Positions 1 through 12,900 of a stretch of DNA of 64,000 nucleotides are shown here, piece by piece. The stretch covers positions 2,108,001 to 2,172,000 of the forward strand of contig BSDZ01000008.1 of the NCBI GenBank assembly GCA_030268105.1, written 5' to 3'. Below the pieces are notes generated by a model. The model was not told the origin of the DNA and did not search any database. It saw only the letters and a program-made list of their open reading frames with translations. Made by a program: the position numbers and the translations under genes. The number at the start of each line of letters is the position of its first letter. Within the stretch, counting starts at the first letter, position 1. The stretch is from Volvox africanus (lineage: Eukaryota > Chlorophyta > Chlorophyceae > Chlamydomonadales > Volvocaceae).

Positions 1-2780
1 CCCGGCAGTGCGTAGCCGCGACCCTTCAGGGGACCGCAGCCGTCCCGAAAACGCAGCGTGTATACGTGTGTGTGTGTGTGTGTATGTGTCAGGGAAAGGG
101 AGAGTGACAATGGAGCGAGGGAAACGGGTGTTTAATGGCATGATGCGAGGCTCATTCACGTCAGGTTAGTGGCCGCGAACAGCAGTGTGGTGGTTATAAA
201 GAAAGGAAGCCGTGCGTGCGGCAACTGAATGACGCGCAGGAACGCACCTTTGCCGTTTCGGAGATGACGCGAGCTGCGAGCGCCGTGGCGGTATCGCCCC
301 GTAGCACCTTGTTGGCCCCCAGTTGGGCGGCCACTGCAGCCAGCAGTCGGTTGCGGAGGTGCCGTAGCAGGTCCTCACGACCCGTGGGATCCGGTACGGA
401 CTAAAGGACAAGAGCAGGCACAGACGGGCTTAACCTACAATCAATAACCTGTGATATGAGCGAATGAGGAGAGCTGCGGCCACAAGTGCGATGGACCCAG
501 AACAGTCGGGAGAGCTCTCAATGCCTGTGCCGTCTTGCTTGGTGGGCAGTGATGGGGAAGTAACCATATAGGGTTGAGTGAGGGCTGGTGAAGGTTCTTT
601 TCATACTGGAAGCACAACGAATTCAATTCTATCTTCTGACAGCCTCATTTAAACAAAGCGACTTGGTCTAAGTTCAGATCCGTATCGTACGATACCTGCA
701 CTGAGTCCATCGCTATACCCAAGCAACCACAAACGATTCGCTGTCCGCCACGGCATCCCGTCACCTTCCGACAATCCGCCTTTGCCTCCGTCAAGCCGGT
801 GCCTACCGCGCCCACTCACCTGCAGTAACTCATGCAGTCGCGCTTCTCTCGCCTGCTTATCTTGCTCATCCTTTCCCGTCTTCCCGACTGTTCCAACGCC
901 AGCTGATTCCCGCTGCCCCGCTTCCATCTCCTCAAACACTGCTTTCTCATCACACTGCCCGGCTACATCCGATCCTGCCCTCCGGAAAGCCCCGGAATCC
1001 ACAGCATCCCCAGGCAGCTGCAACGCATTCTGACGCCGGTCCAGCAGTTCTTCCCAAAACAAAAACACGTCAGAGAGGGGCACCACGAGGACAGCAGTGG
1101 AGGGGCCGCCAGCACCGCACCGCTGTGCAGCGGCCTGCACGGCCCGGCCATGTGCATCTGCTGCATCTACGCTCAGGCCGTGCGCAGTTGCTTCGTTGAT
1201 GTGGAGCACAACCAAGTTGAACTCAATCTGTACGGCACGAAGTCGTGAAGATTGGGGGCATCCGGTGATAGTGATCTCGAACAAGCGGACCTAGGCATCG
1301 GTGAAGTACCTACAATCACAGCTCACTGATCGTCGCCCATCCATCCATCAAATAATGTACCAGCTCACAAACTTCCTCTTAATCCGACTTTCGTCGATAT
1401 ACACTACACAGAAATGAATTGTGATCGGTGCTGTGGCGGGTAATAAGAAAAATGAAGCATGGCCAGCATCAAGCCCGTCAGGTGACACGGCATAACGTTT
1501 CATACCAGTGAGTGAGCGGGCCTGCGAACGGTGAAATGGGATTTGGGAAATCTATGGTGCTTGGGGCGTCCGATGCTCCATACTCCATTACCGTTACTTA
1601 GTAATCATTGGAACGAGACCACGACCCCGGCCACCTGCATCGTGCCGCGACAGGGTTACAAACGCCCATGCACATCCCACGGATGTGATCCGTACCTTGC
1701 CTCTCTCTTTCCGTGGCGTGGTCGCGGTCTTCCGCATGCCCAGTAGATTGCAGAGCAGTGTCTGAGAGGAAAAGCCTGAGGATGGAATCAAACTTCCTTC
1801 CTCAAGATCAGAGAACATAAGACGCAAACCCTGGGGCTACACGTGTGGGCGCGGCACTTGTTATGCATACAATAGCTCCAACAGTAGCTTCATACGGTCA
1901 ATAAACAATGATAAATCCGTAGTGGTCAAACCACAGCTGGGGGTTACCCAGTTCCTAGAAGCCTTGAATAGCATACTCGAAACCTCACGCCTGCCGCAGT
2001 CCCAGCGAGCTCAATACCCGACCAAAATGATTCTCCATCCACAAGACCCGCTACTAACCGCCTGAGAATGCCACTGCAGCACAGTCGTTCGGAAGCAGGA
2101 GTTTGTTGGACTTTAATGCGCGCACCTGCACTAACGGAGAGACGGCAGTGGGGCTGGAGATAAGCTGCAGAGTTCTAAACAGCAGACTTCCTCGCAACAC
2201 GGAAGAAAACCAGGATATAGAATGCAAGAGGCTCGGAATAGACTGCCAACAGGTCAGCAGCAGGATGCGTCAAACGGAAAGCTTGCGCCGGGAGGTGCAC
2301 TGCGCACGGGCCGCGATGCAAGGGACATCGAAACCACCAGCAAAGATATAGCTTTTGATGGCCAATGAAGATACGACTTCGCATAATTCCCACCTTCCCG
2401 GAAACTCCAGCTTCAAGGCACGCCTGGCACAAGGGCTCCCGCTGCCGGACGAGTACCTGTATGCCATGTTGGCAAGTTTTAACTCATATTGAATAGCAAA
2501 TACAAATATCCACACGTCGCTGCAAGAACATTCTCACCACAGCACGCGCGGCTTTGCACTTCATGCAGGCCAGGCTCTGAGCATCTGAATTGCCAAGAGC
2601 GCACGAACTTGCGGGTGCCTTACAATTCCGCCCGCTGGTACAGGCGGAAGAACTTTTACCGCCACCGTTCTGGCTGCAGGTAGCCTCGGCACAAGGCTTC
2701 CTGTTCATACACAACGTCGGTGCGGCAGTTGGCCCAGCATCTAATAGCTCCTGGTCATCTTCGTCCATCCCACAGTCCAT
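1..2780 (-). CDS. CTU2: Cytoplasmic tRNA 2-thiolation protein 2 (CTU2/NCS2), 3' end cut by window edge
   Basis: CTU2 pairs with CTU1 in the complex that thiolates the wobble uridine of cytosolic tRNAs (Lys, Glu, Gln); it acts in the cytosol. Exons read on the minus strand: 2538-2780, 2394-2456, 2059-2125, about 1948-2009, 820-1227, 248-400 and <1-23. The ATG at 2780 follows an in-frame TAA by one codon, which fixes the start. The N-terminus has the CxxC...CxxC pair (CMKCKAARAV then LCQACLEAGVSGK), followed by the KLLLPNDCAAVAFSG PP-loop-like strand. Next come VVLHINEATAHGLS, VVPLSDVFLFWEELL, and TGREDLLRHLRNRLL leading to NKVLRGDTATALAARVISE and TAKGRGYALPG, all in family order. All phases agree except around exon 4, where the proposed intron is only 49 nt and its AG is weak. 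The PP-loop reads SGA or SGG depending on that splice. The family assignment is secure; exon 4 is uncertain. Confidence 0.86.
65..92. repeat. (GT)n microsatellite in a CTU2 intron
   Basis: A short GT/TG run lies in the intron between the last two visible CTU2 exons (23 and 248). No other feature is seen there. Confidence 0.8.
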
Positions 2781-5700
2781 GATTTACAAGTAATGATTTA
2801 TTAACCTTAAAGTATGGTCAAGTGCATATGCATCCAACGAGCCTTTATTCCGTGCAAGCTCAGACACCCTGTCAATGTGACCTGTATCGTTATTTGCTCG
2901 ACGATTTTAGCAGTTTTGCCCAGCAAGTTTACATGGCAGGATAACGGTGTCGCGAACTCGCGATCCGATGGTTAATGCAGGCTATCGTACATGTTACATG
3001 GTACAGCTTTGACAAGAAAGGGCAGCCAATATTCAGTCATGACCCCAATGCCCCGAAGACCAAGCCATACTGGACAAGGGAACAGCAGTCCTCGTTGCGG
3101 ATGCCATCGGAGGGCACTATTCACCATCCCTCTCTCGTAATGCCAGCGCATTCTGGATCTACCTACGGGCTGCAGCCCTACCTACCAGATCACCAGCCAT
3201 GAAGGTTCTTGACCCATCCCGATTCGGCAGCAGGAAAACGGGAACAAATAACAACAACAACGGGGCACCCTGGATTGCACGAATTTGCTTGTGGTTAAGT
3301 TTTCAACGGCCACCTTAAAACGTGTAGATTATTATTCCCCACCAATTTCCTAGCTTTGGGTCCAATCAGGCATCCACAAAGTAGCATAAGCCTAGGGCCC
3401 GCTGAAGATCGATGCACCATCTTCACCATCCTCTATGTCCTAATAATCCAACGGTTGGTCGCCCGGCAGCCCTCAAACTCACAAGCGGGTTGATTATATC
3501 GACCTTATGGAGTGCCTGTCTGCTGGCTTGAAGCAAAGCTGTACCTCGCACTGAATCAAATGGGCACAAGCATCATGTCAACAGTCCATTGCGCAGAAGG
3601 CCCGGAGGTTTTTTTTGAGACACCCGAGCAGAATGAACAGCAGCAGTAGAGACATCGTTTCTCTCACTGCCGCACACTCGTGACGTACGCAGCGTATGTA
3701 ACACAAATGGACCCTGCCTGGCAAGCTAAAATAGCGATATAGCCTGTGCCAGTCTTAGGGACATGATATGTTCCAAACTTTTCCCCAGACTTGCATGTCT
3801 GCCCACCTAGAACTTCACTGGCCGCAAATCCAAGTTCGTCCAGCGCACGTACCCACAATCAACGAAAAGGACAACACGGGCAACAAAGGCCAGAAAAGAG
3901 ATCAAGATAAAAGGATGCAACCAAGCAAGGGATGCACATTCGCACACAGCGCATACACAGGCACAAACACACAAATACACACAGACATAGAAAAACGTGG
4001 TACCTCCATTTCCGCGGGCCATCGATACGCCTGAGAATGAAAAGTCTCGGCCGACTGCCATTAGTAAAAACGTCAACTAGCTAAAGAGGCTTACATATCC
4101 TAAAATTGAAAACGTCCCTCGCCCTATCTCACCCTCGCTCCTTGACTAATAGTCGGTCGTCGACCGTTAAGGAAGAGGCGAATGTTCAGCTGAAAACACG
4201 CGCATACGTTCATATCTTTGGGCATTAGAACATGAAACGCGTACCGGCACACCGAGCCCCGTGCGGACGAAGGGCGGGACTGCGGTGACGGATACACTGC
4301 CGGAGTCTTACCCGGACCCAACTGCCGGAATGAACCCCGCGCGACCCAGGCCTTCACCCGTAAGAGATGCTGCAGTTCCCGGCTCCTTCTATCACCAGGC
4401 CCCCTGTGCCAAGCAAGACTCGTCAGGCAGGCACTGGACATGCACTGCCAAGCCACACTGCCACCCGGGGTCGTGCCAGTTGGGTTTGCGAGCACAGCTG
4501 GACTAATGGCAAGCAGCAGCTAGTCGTGCGATGACGGATGGAGACGTTGCATCACGACAGGGTCGAGTCAGGCAACGGGCGGGAGTTCTCGGGATCACAG
4601 GCCGGAGTGCCCAAACCACAACATGTTAGATAACGGTTAGCTGGCATTCCATAAGAAGTTAGAACAACTCCCGACGGCTTTCCAACAGCTGAGTCACCCT
4701 CTCCCCCGCATACACACACACGTACTCACACGCACGCACCGACGTCTGCCTGATATGTACGCGCGACCTCTACTGGGGTATACACACTTTCCCACGCTGG
4801 AGCCCCCCCATGAGATTGGTTCAACCCCCCTTTCAATTATTTGCACACAACCATCAGGTGCTCATCGCATCCTCACTACAACGACCCCCAAGCCATGATG
4901 CGGTGCACGGCATTCCCTTACCATTTCGTTTGCCTTCTGCCGAATATCCTTATAAGCCATAAGCACTAAAAATGCTCGCAGTCCTTCAACACGCAAACTC
5001 TTATATCGTGTGAGCCCCGCGTGAACGAACACACGAGATGGATGGTTGCAGATGCCGCAGAAGCAAGGATTCGAAGGTCAGTGTGACCTTGAACCATTCC
5101 TGCCGTGCTAGTACGGTGTCGAATGTTATGAATGGGACAGCCACAGTCTGGACCGTCCACAGCGGCACGCCACAAATAAAAAGCGCGCAGGAAGCCGCCT
5201 AGGTGCCCGGCAACTCCGACACATATATGTTCCTAAACCTGAGCGCGATTACGGTCGAAGATCGCATCCTTGGGCCTCTGTACCGCATATATGTTCACTT
5301 CACTCAGGTTCATTGTGCCGTACGAAGGTGCACGACTCCAAGCTGGCTGGAAAACATACACCGGGAAGCGAATGTCAACATGCCGTGTAGTGTGCGACCA
5401 GGACCACACAGTGAGAGACGAGGCACATTGCCTTATTGTTCACCGAGCTTGCAAGAGACATCATCATTATAATAGCATGCTCGCTGTTGGTTGGGTGCTT
5501 CAGTGCCTTAGGTGGATGAGAAGGGGCCGCAGCTTTGTCGGAAGGGCTTTTCATCCTCCGTGTCAAGAGAGGCGGTCGAGAGCACTGAGCGCACTTGGAC
5601 CCAACCTTTGCGATACCATATACCTATAACTTTGCATCACCATCAAAAGGAAAGTGACCGTGCTAGCAGCGCAGCCGAGTCAGCATGTATATGCAAATGC

Positions 5701-7058
5701 CACCATGCACTACATGGTTAAGCACCGCTATCTTGCATTGCGCATATGAAAATATCACGACACAGTTGCCGACCAACGCCGACAAACAAAGATAAGATAA
5801 AAAGCCCGTGTACCCACGGGCTACTTTTTCCGATACCCACCAACTACCGCCACCAATAACATGTATGACAAGATTTCCCCAACCGCCACCAATACTCGTG
5901 CAACATAGTACGATATATCCCCGACCCGCAACGCACATCTTTTTTCTCCATCTCCCGTACACCGTGCATCTTCTGTCTACTCACTCAGCAACGGTGACAT
6001 CAGAATTCCAGATCTGACGACAACACGCCTTCGGACGGACGGAACCTTTCCTAAACAGGAAATACACACATACAAATATGATATATATATATAGAGAGAG
6101 AGAAACACACACAAACAATCGTATCGCACAGACCGGAATCAACCGGAACTTGTTTCGAGCTGTACGTGGTGAGTTAACTTAGGAATTGACGGAAACCCCA
6201 CGAGGCCCCAGGAAGCTCCCCACCAGTGTCCAGCAGATAACGTACCCCGGGGTCCATTTCTTTCTTTATCGCATTCCCCCCCCCCCCAACCTGGCCCCTT
6301 AATCCTGCCTTCTTGGACGGCAGGGTCGCAACATGTGTAAGCACATCTCGGATCGGTTCACGACACCTTTCCTCAAATCCGCATCTCCCAGTAGCGCTCC
6401 TGTACCCGAATTCAATGGTTAAAAACATAAAAACCATCCACAGGCACAGAAATTAAAGCTCCCCCCCCACATGCATAAATGTATATATATATATATTATT
6501 TCTATACTTATTTTAAGGGTTATATGCCGCACGCCCACCGGGCACAAAGCCCGCACCGCTGGATTATACAGCAAACAACCGCGGGCCGAAGTACTCCTCC
6601 TCTTAACGGTTAAAGGAGAGATGACGAAACGTACCCTTGCTGCTTCGTCCCATGAAGCGCGCACCCATCGCAGCCCGCCCAGCACAGCACAGCTTGCAAT
6701 GCAACGGCCTCCCCTTCCCCTTCCCTCCTCTCCCGCTTTCTTCCCCAAGCCCTTCTTCTATTCCATGTCCATCTACTGAATAAGATCACACCGTATCATA
6801 TTAGATAGGCTCCTAAAGGTTCCCCTTGCTGGAGTTCAGTTCCAAGATATCGGGCGCAAATCGCCCTTCTCTGCCCGTATGTACGCGCACATGCACCACG
6901 TCAACGCGCACAGCCGGCGTACGTTTGTTGGTGTATGCCAATCATGACTTCTCAACACGCTTCGAATGAGAATGCTTAATGAAGGTCCCCTGGACAGTGG
7001 AACCCCCAGGGTGCGTACTGGTGAGCACCGCAGCGTTCTGGGAAGGTAGGCAGCCTGG
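2781..7058. other. 4.3 kb with no recognisable gene
   Basis: This spacer lies upstream of CTU2 and downstream of the SBP-factor stop codon, so it should hold the CTU2 promoter and the SBP 3' untranslated region. Open frames here are short, have mixed codon use and show no family motif. I note a TA/GA simple repeat at about 6079-6104, a C homopolymer near 6287 and a TA run near 6483-6496. Confidence 0.5.
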
Positions 7059-10000
7059 CTACCGCCATGTGTCTCCCCATGGCCGCGGAGGAGGCATCTC
7101 GAAGGCGTTTGTGGCCGCTGACGCGCTATAGACGACGTCGACACCACGGCTGGTTTGCAGCCGCAGGCTTTCCACCAGGCCTGGCGATTGCGATGGCAAA
7201 CTCCCAACTTCGTGGAACTGTCGGGCGCCTCCATTCTGCATCAGCAGCATCAGTTGCTGAGACACGCCCTCCGAGAGGCCATGGTCAGCTGTTCTCCCAC
7301 CGCGCACATTACCGCCGTCTCTCACGAGCTGCTGTTGCTGCTGCTGTTGGAGATGTTGGAGCTGCTCCTGTTCCGATGAGGCGGGCGCCAGTGCGCTTTC
7401 GGAGTCGAGGCCCAGTGTAGACTGGTGCCGTGCCCAGCCGTTGCACAGGCTCAGGCGAGACGTGCGCTCCGCAGAGTGGCGGCGCTGCAGTTCCAAGGGG
7501 TTGTGGCCTGTTGGGGGAGCCACCCTGTCGGAGCCCCAGGCTTGTTGCTGCGATAAGGCGGTGCCCCTCTCCTGCTCCGAGTACTGGTGATGGAGCTGCT
7601 GCACCTGATGCTGCAGCGTGAGATGCAGGGCATGTTGCTGCCGCGGAGGAAGGCTCTGTTGCGGCTGCTGCTGTTGATGGTGTTGCTGTTGCTGTAGATG
7701 AGAGTGATGTCCCAACAGTGATTGTTGTTGTTGTTGAAACACTTGCTGTTGCTGCTGCATCTGCTGTTGCTGCTGCATCGGCGACGGCGTGACACCCGTT
7801 TGGGCCCCCGCCCGCTGTTGTTGCTGCTCAGCTGAGCCATAGCGCAGCAGATCACCAACCCCGCCGCCACCCCTACCGCCACCTCCGTCTAGGTCGGGAA
7901 CTGAGTGCACCTCCGGCTGGCCCGTCCTCTGAAACAGCAGGGATCCCAGCCGCCATTGCATCGACCCCGACCCCGACGCCGGCGCCGCCTCTAGCTGCTG
8001 CCGGTCCGCCGGCTGCGGACGAACCATATGTCCTCCTGAGTGCCCTCCCTGCTGCTGCTGCTGCTGTTCGGCGCCCCAACTCCTTCCCAGCGCGTTTCGC
8101 AGGCGGTTGTCTGCCGGGGTTGAAGCCTGTTGCTGGTGCTGCGGTTGCTGCTGGTGCGGATTGACGAGACCCTGAACAGCGCGGATTTGTTGTTGCTGAT
8201 GGTCGTGTGGCGCATCTTGCACCATCGACCAATGCCGCCGAAGCAACTGCTGCTGGGAGCCCTCCAGACTAAGCTGATGACCAAGATTATCTGACCGCTG
8301 CTGTTGCTGTTGCTGCTGTTGTTGCTGCCGCTGCCGCACCGCTGCCCACAAACAAGCCTTATCATCCAGACTGGTGCTAGTGTTCTGAAAACTGCGTTGC
8401 TGCTGCTGTGGCAGTTGCGCCGGCGGCGGATTACCCGCCCGCGGTGGCTGCCGCTGCCACAACCCAAGGCTGTGTTGCTGCTGCGGCGGCGGCTGCCACA
8501 GGCGTCCTCGTTGAACTTCTGCCTCCAGAGCGGATCCCGGCGCACCCCGCGCCTGGTCGTGCTGCTGCTGCTGCTCCTGCTGTGATACGACACCCGCCGC
8601 GTAGGAGAGATTGCTTCTGGCCCAGGATAAGCCGTCATCCTCGCGGGCGAGCTCCTCCTCTATCATGGACAGCATATGATCAGTTGAAGAAGCGATTATG
8701 CGGGACAGGGAAAACTCCGAAACCAAGCCAGCAAGACCACCGAGGGCGCCGTGGGCACCAGCGGCCGCAGCGCCACCGCTGCCGCCAATATGGGGCTGGT
8801 TCGCGTCTAACGAATGCGGCAAGGAACCGCACCGGGTTCGGAGGTCCGTTGCGTCCGGCCGTAGTGATGGCAGCTGCAATCCCGACGAACGGTGCAGCGC
8901 CATAAGGCCTACAGATTCCATCGGTGGCAGCCGTTGCTGCTGTAGCTGCTGCGCCGGCGGGGGCGGCAGAGGAGAAGCTTGTGCGTGTTCCAGCATTCCT
9001 AAGTCAGATGACGGGGCCATCAGATGCAGACCTTGCCCCCGCCGCGCCGCCGCCATCGCCGCCACGCCGCCACCCTCTGGCAGCCCAGAAAGGCGAGGCT
9101 GTCGCAGCCCGTCGCTTTGCTGTAGCAGGATCCCCAAACTCAAGCTGCCCGAAATAGAGGCATTCATCGTCGATGATGTCCCCGCCATACTCACCTGTTC
9201 CTGGGGCTCACTGCCATTTCCTAGGGCGGCGCCCTCATCCTCGTCGGCGCCGCTGCCCTTGGCACCACCATCACCATGACGGACCTGACCATCGTCCCGT
9301 ACCTGCTGAAAGTTTTGTTCCAAGCGATTAGACAGGCCCTGCCGTGCCCCCGTCGCGGAACCTGAGGCGTCCGAAAGGGGACCCGGATCCCGGTGAAGGC
9401 CGTCAAGAGACGGCAACGGCGGCGGCGGCTGTGGCATACGCGCGGCGGCGCTAGCAGTGCCACCGGCGCCACCATGGCCGAAACACGCTCCACGTTTGCG
9501 CCTGCGTTGCTTTGCGGATCCGCCGTCGTCATCATCGTCATTGTCCGACATGTCATCACCTGCACCCCGCGCTGCGATGACAGTGACACCGGCCTCCGCG
9601 GCGGCGGCCACGGACGCGAATGCATCGTCTGACGGGTTGCGGCGGCGACGGCTTCGATGGGCGCCCTGCGTATGGGGTGAAACACAGCCGGAACAAGTCC
9701 CGTTGTGCACTGAAGTGCTAGTACTGTCAAACCCTCTCCCTCACACACACACACACACAGGCTATATATATACATATACATATACATATACATATAATAT
9801 ATATATATATGTGTGTGTGTATATATATGTGTGTGTGTGAGAGTGTATGTATCAGGCCCAGACCTCCTAACAGCACTGTACATCACACCAGGCAGCACGT
9901 ACACAAAGATCAAATGAGCTAACAGACAGGAGTTAGGCGTCTGTTTTGGACATGCTTGAGCGCTCCATGCATCCATCTACGGCGGTAGGTGGACGTGTGG

Positions 10001-10686
10001 TCTCTAGCCGTTTACTTCATGTCTGACGAAAAACAAAGAACAAAGTAGCTCGTTTCCATTAGACATGTATTCTGCCTATGATATTGTATACTATGTATGC
10101 AAGGAAATCGGATTCGCATGCATAATGATGATTCGCATGATGAGGCATGCAGCAGGTCATCATCGTGCATCAAACGAAGCAACGAGTCCCCCTGCCTGCC
10201 TGCTTGCCTGGTGGCAGCGATAATCATTTAATCAATCTTCATTCAAAACGCTTAGTATGACGGCCAGCAACAAGCTAGCTGAAGATTCGTTCATTATCAG
10301 AATACGGAGTAGTAAGACCCAATTTGAACACCTCCAACCCCACTACTACCAATTTAGCTGATATACACACATGTATATCAGCTAACTTCGCTCGTTTGTT
10401 CACTCCAGCCGGGTAGACCGACAAGAGCGAATAGATGGATCTATGTATGTAATCCTTCCTACCTTATGGCCCCTACCCCTGCCGCCGCCAGTAGTGGGCG
10501 TACCGGCGGCGCCTTCTGCCGCGGCATGCTGCCGACCCGTATCAGCCGCAGCCCCGCCTGCTGCTGCGCCTGCCTTGTCGCCATGATCGGCCTCATGGTG
10601 TTGCTGGGCCTCCTGCTCCTGGCGCTCGCGCTTTTGGATATGGCGTCGCTTGTTTCGGTGTTTTAGCCGAACGCGGCAGGAGCTAC

Positions 10687-10720
<34 letters not shown>

Positions 10721-11064
10721 GCGCGCGCGCGTATATATACGTACGCATGTGTAAGCAACGCGGGCGGGTAAGAACATGTTGATGATGTCCATCCAGCAGC
10801 AGGTCGCCGTGCGTGCGTGTATGTATGCGTTAACTGCATGCAAATGTGAAAGCTGTCGATCATGTGTGTATGTGTGTGGGCAGCTCGGCTGGTCGATTGG
10901 GTTACCTACCGAACTTAACTGCGTGATGATAACGCCAATCAAGTACGTGTATGTATATGCATGTCATTGTGCCAGCGAGTCAATCAAGGCACCACGCAGG
11001 AACGATTGCGGATGGATGAGCACATGCACACACACATATTATATACATAGCTTATAATAAACAA

Positions 11065-11103
<39 letters not shown>

Positions 11104-12900
11104 CTAATAACAAACAAAGCACACGCATGCAACCTGCTATGATGGCTCACCATATGTAATTCTTGGCTCTATTTGTGGATACGAATTTACTTTACTGTAT
11201 TTCGTTTCTTGCATGCGCACCCCTACCTGGTGATCGTGCTTGGCAAATACATTTGCCATACATACGTACACATTTCCGGTACACAGTGCGGCACACAGGG
11301 GCGGCTATGCAACCCCGCAGTTCCCTACCCCTTTCACACAGGCAGCAGGATGGACGACTATATACGTACGTAGCTTACCGCCGTGTGCCTTCAAACTGGC
11401 TGATGTTGTGGAGACGGGCGCACCTGGATGCATGTTCGTGCAGGCAGTGGAGTGGGGGGTTGCCTACTAACTACCTACGTACGTAAGAGAGTACGTACAA
11501 AATGTCAACAACAACGAAGCCAAGCCACGAGGGACTATATATCTTGATTGCATGCACTCATGGAGGCCGAGACTAGTGAGAATATGCGCACGCACGCACG
11601 TAAGCAAGGCAGAATTGATCTATCGCGGGGTCCTCGCCCGCTCGTCTATTTCTAGTCATCAAGGATAACATACGCGGCCAATGGCGGGGACGGACCTCCG
11701 GTTCATCCCCGGGTTATTATTACCTCATCACAGTGAATACAGTGAATACATTGAATAATGAATCATTAAAGTAAAGACGGATGATGAACGCATACATACA
11801 CGTATAGAGTCGCAATCGCTCGCTCACTGCTGGCAGAAGCGCATGCGTTGGCCGTCCACCAGGAGGCAGAGAGACTTGAGATGCTCCTCGCAGATCATAT
11901 GCCTCTGGTAGTACTTGCGCTCCAGAGCCATTTCTTTTGTGCATCCGAGCACCTGCACAGCACGCAGAAAAAGAAAGCATACATGCAGAAAAGGATGAGG
12001 GGGAAGGATGCATACATGTATATATGTGTGTAGGATAGGGGGGTACATCACCCGTGGCCACTAACCTGGCAGTCCCTACCTTCCCCGGTGTTTCGGGGCA
12101 CCCTCATCCAGTCTCCCATGCCGACTTCTCCGAAATCAGTGGTTTTCCCAGCACCCACCACCAGCATCCAGCGGAATCTGCCGAATCAACTAAGGCGTCA
12201 ACTCCGCTACTGGTCAGCTCGCAGGTCACTTGTGTATGGAGGCATGTGACGCGCGCATCCATGACAAAAAAAGCTTTCAACAAGACGGGGTATCTAGCTA
12301 CAACGATAGCAGTATCTAGTTTAAGATGTAAGCAAGCCTGCCGGCGTAAGCCTGCCTACAGCAGGTGGCTAGATTGGTAGAGGCGCTAGCTGAAGCCAAC
12401 TATCTTGGCTGGATGTCAAGATTAGAGGCTTTGTTTCGCAGTAGGGTAGACACGTGCTAGGTTTATTATTACTGCTACCCGCCAATGCCGAGAGTGATTT
12501 GTGTGTGTGTGTGTGTGTTTCAGCACCACGCACACACGGTGTTGATGACGAGCCAGCCAGCCAGCAGCAGCTTATTAGCCCTGCTGCCTGCTGGACTGTG
12601 AAATAGACCGGGAAGGGTTTTACGTATTTGTGCAGACTGAAGGATCAGCATGATAGAATATATCTGCGGGCTGCGCCGCGAGCAAATTTACGAAGTAGTA
12701 ACGCTTATTACTATTAAACGAAATAAGGAACGTACCCGACAACGCCCCTCAACAGCATCTCCCTGTCCATAGTGCGAACCACTGTGATCTGATGATATAG
12801 ACATGCCGTTTAAGTCCGATCGCGAAGAGTCTGCGGCCCGCGGTCGTTCGTTACGACTCATGGAGTCAATGTTGTTGCAATATCGGACATCTATCCCCAT
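7059..12900 (-). CDS. SBP-box transcription factor with glutamine-rich C-terminal region
   Basis: SBP proteins are green-lineage nuclear DNA-binding factors that recognise GTAC cores through two zinc sites. Exons: 12736-12900, 11828-11952, 11379-11423, 10463-10682 and 7059-9665; all phases match, giving about 1053 aa. An in-frame TAA two codons before the ATG at 12900 fixes the start. The SBP box covers about residues 54-127 and is spread over four exons. The first zinc site is C54, C59, C76, H79 (CRVLGC...MICEEH); the second is C95, C98, H102, C114 (RFCQQC, ARLH, SCRVRL). Then comes the basic KHRNKRRHIQKRER, which doubles as a nuclear signal. The last exon encodes about 868 aa with many Gln tracts (longest about 11, mixed CAG/CAA), an acidic SDNDDDDD patch followed by KQRRRKR, and no further domain I recognise. 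I see no ankyrin repeats, so nothing ties it to copper-response CRR1 in particular. Confidence 0.88.
9741..9840. repeat. Compound CA/TA/GT microsatellite in an SBP-gene intron
   Basis: A run of CA, TATACA and GT units sits about 80 bp upstream (in gene orientation) of the acceptor of the long last exon. Confidence 0.85.
10685..10740. repeat. (CA)n(CG)n(TA)n microsatellite abutting an SBP exon
   Basis: This alternating purine-pyrimidine tract of about 55 bp (CA, then GC, then TA) lies directly against the acceptor of the exon that starts at 10682, where it partly replaces the usual polypyrimidine tract. Such sequence is prone to Z-DNA. Confidence 0.85.
11068..11102. repeat. (TA)n microsatellite in an SBP-gene intron
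   Basis: About 17 TA units lie in the intron between exons 3 and 4 of the SBP gene. Confidence 0.85.
12024..12231. repeat. Interspersed 0.2 kb repeat, copy 1 (SBP intron 1)
   Basis: This segment is nearly identical to 37712-37926 over its whole length. The main difference is a 6-nt gap (GTTCAG present only in the other copy). A third, partial and inverted copy lies at 25157-25216. Both full copies start at TGTGTGTAGGATAGGGG and end at GGTCACT. No terminal inverted repeats or target-site duplications are evident, so the class is unknown. Confidence 0.85.

Noticed and set aside
9457..9840. Open frames opposite the SBP last exon and other plus-strand frames at 7.1-9.6 kb
   Set aside because: Shadows of the Gln-rich coding exon (CTG/TTG runs read as Leu) and of microsatellites.
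12361..12430. tRNA-like stretch (GGTAGAGG region)
   Set aside because: Resembles an A-box but no convincing B-box or cloverleaf can be folded.
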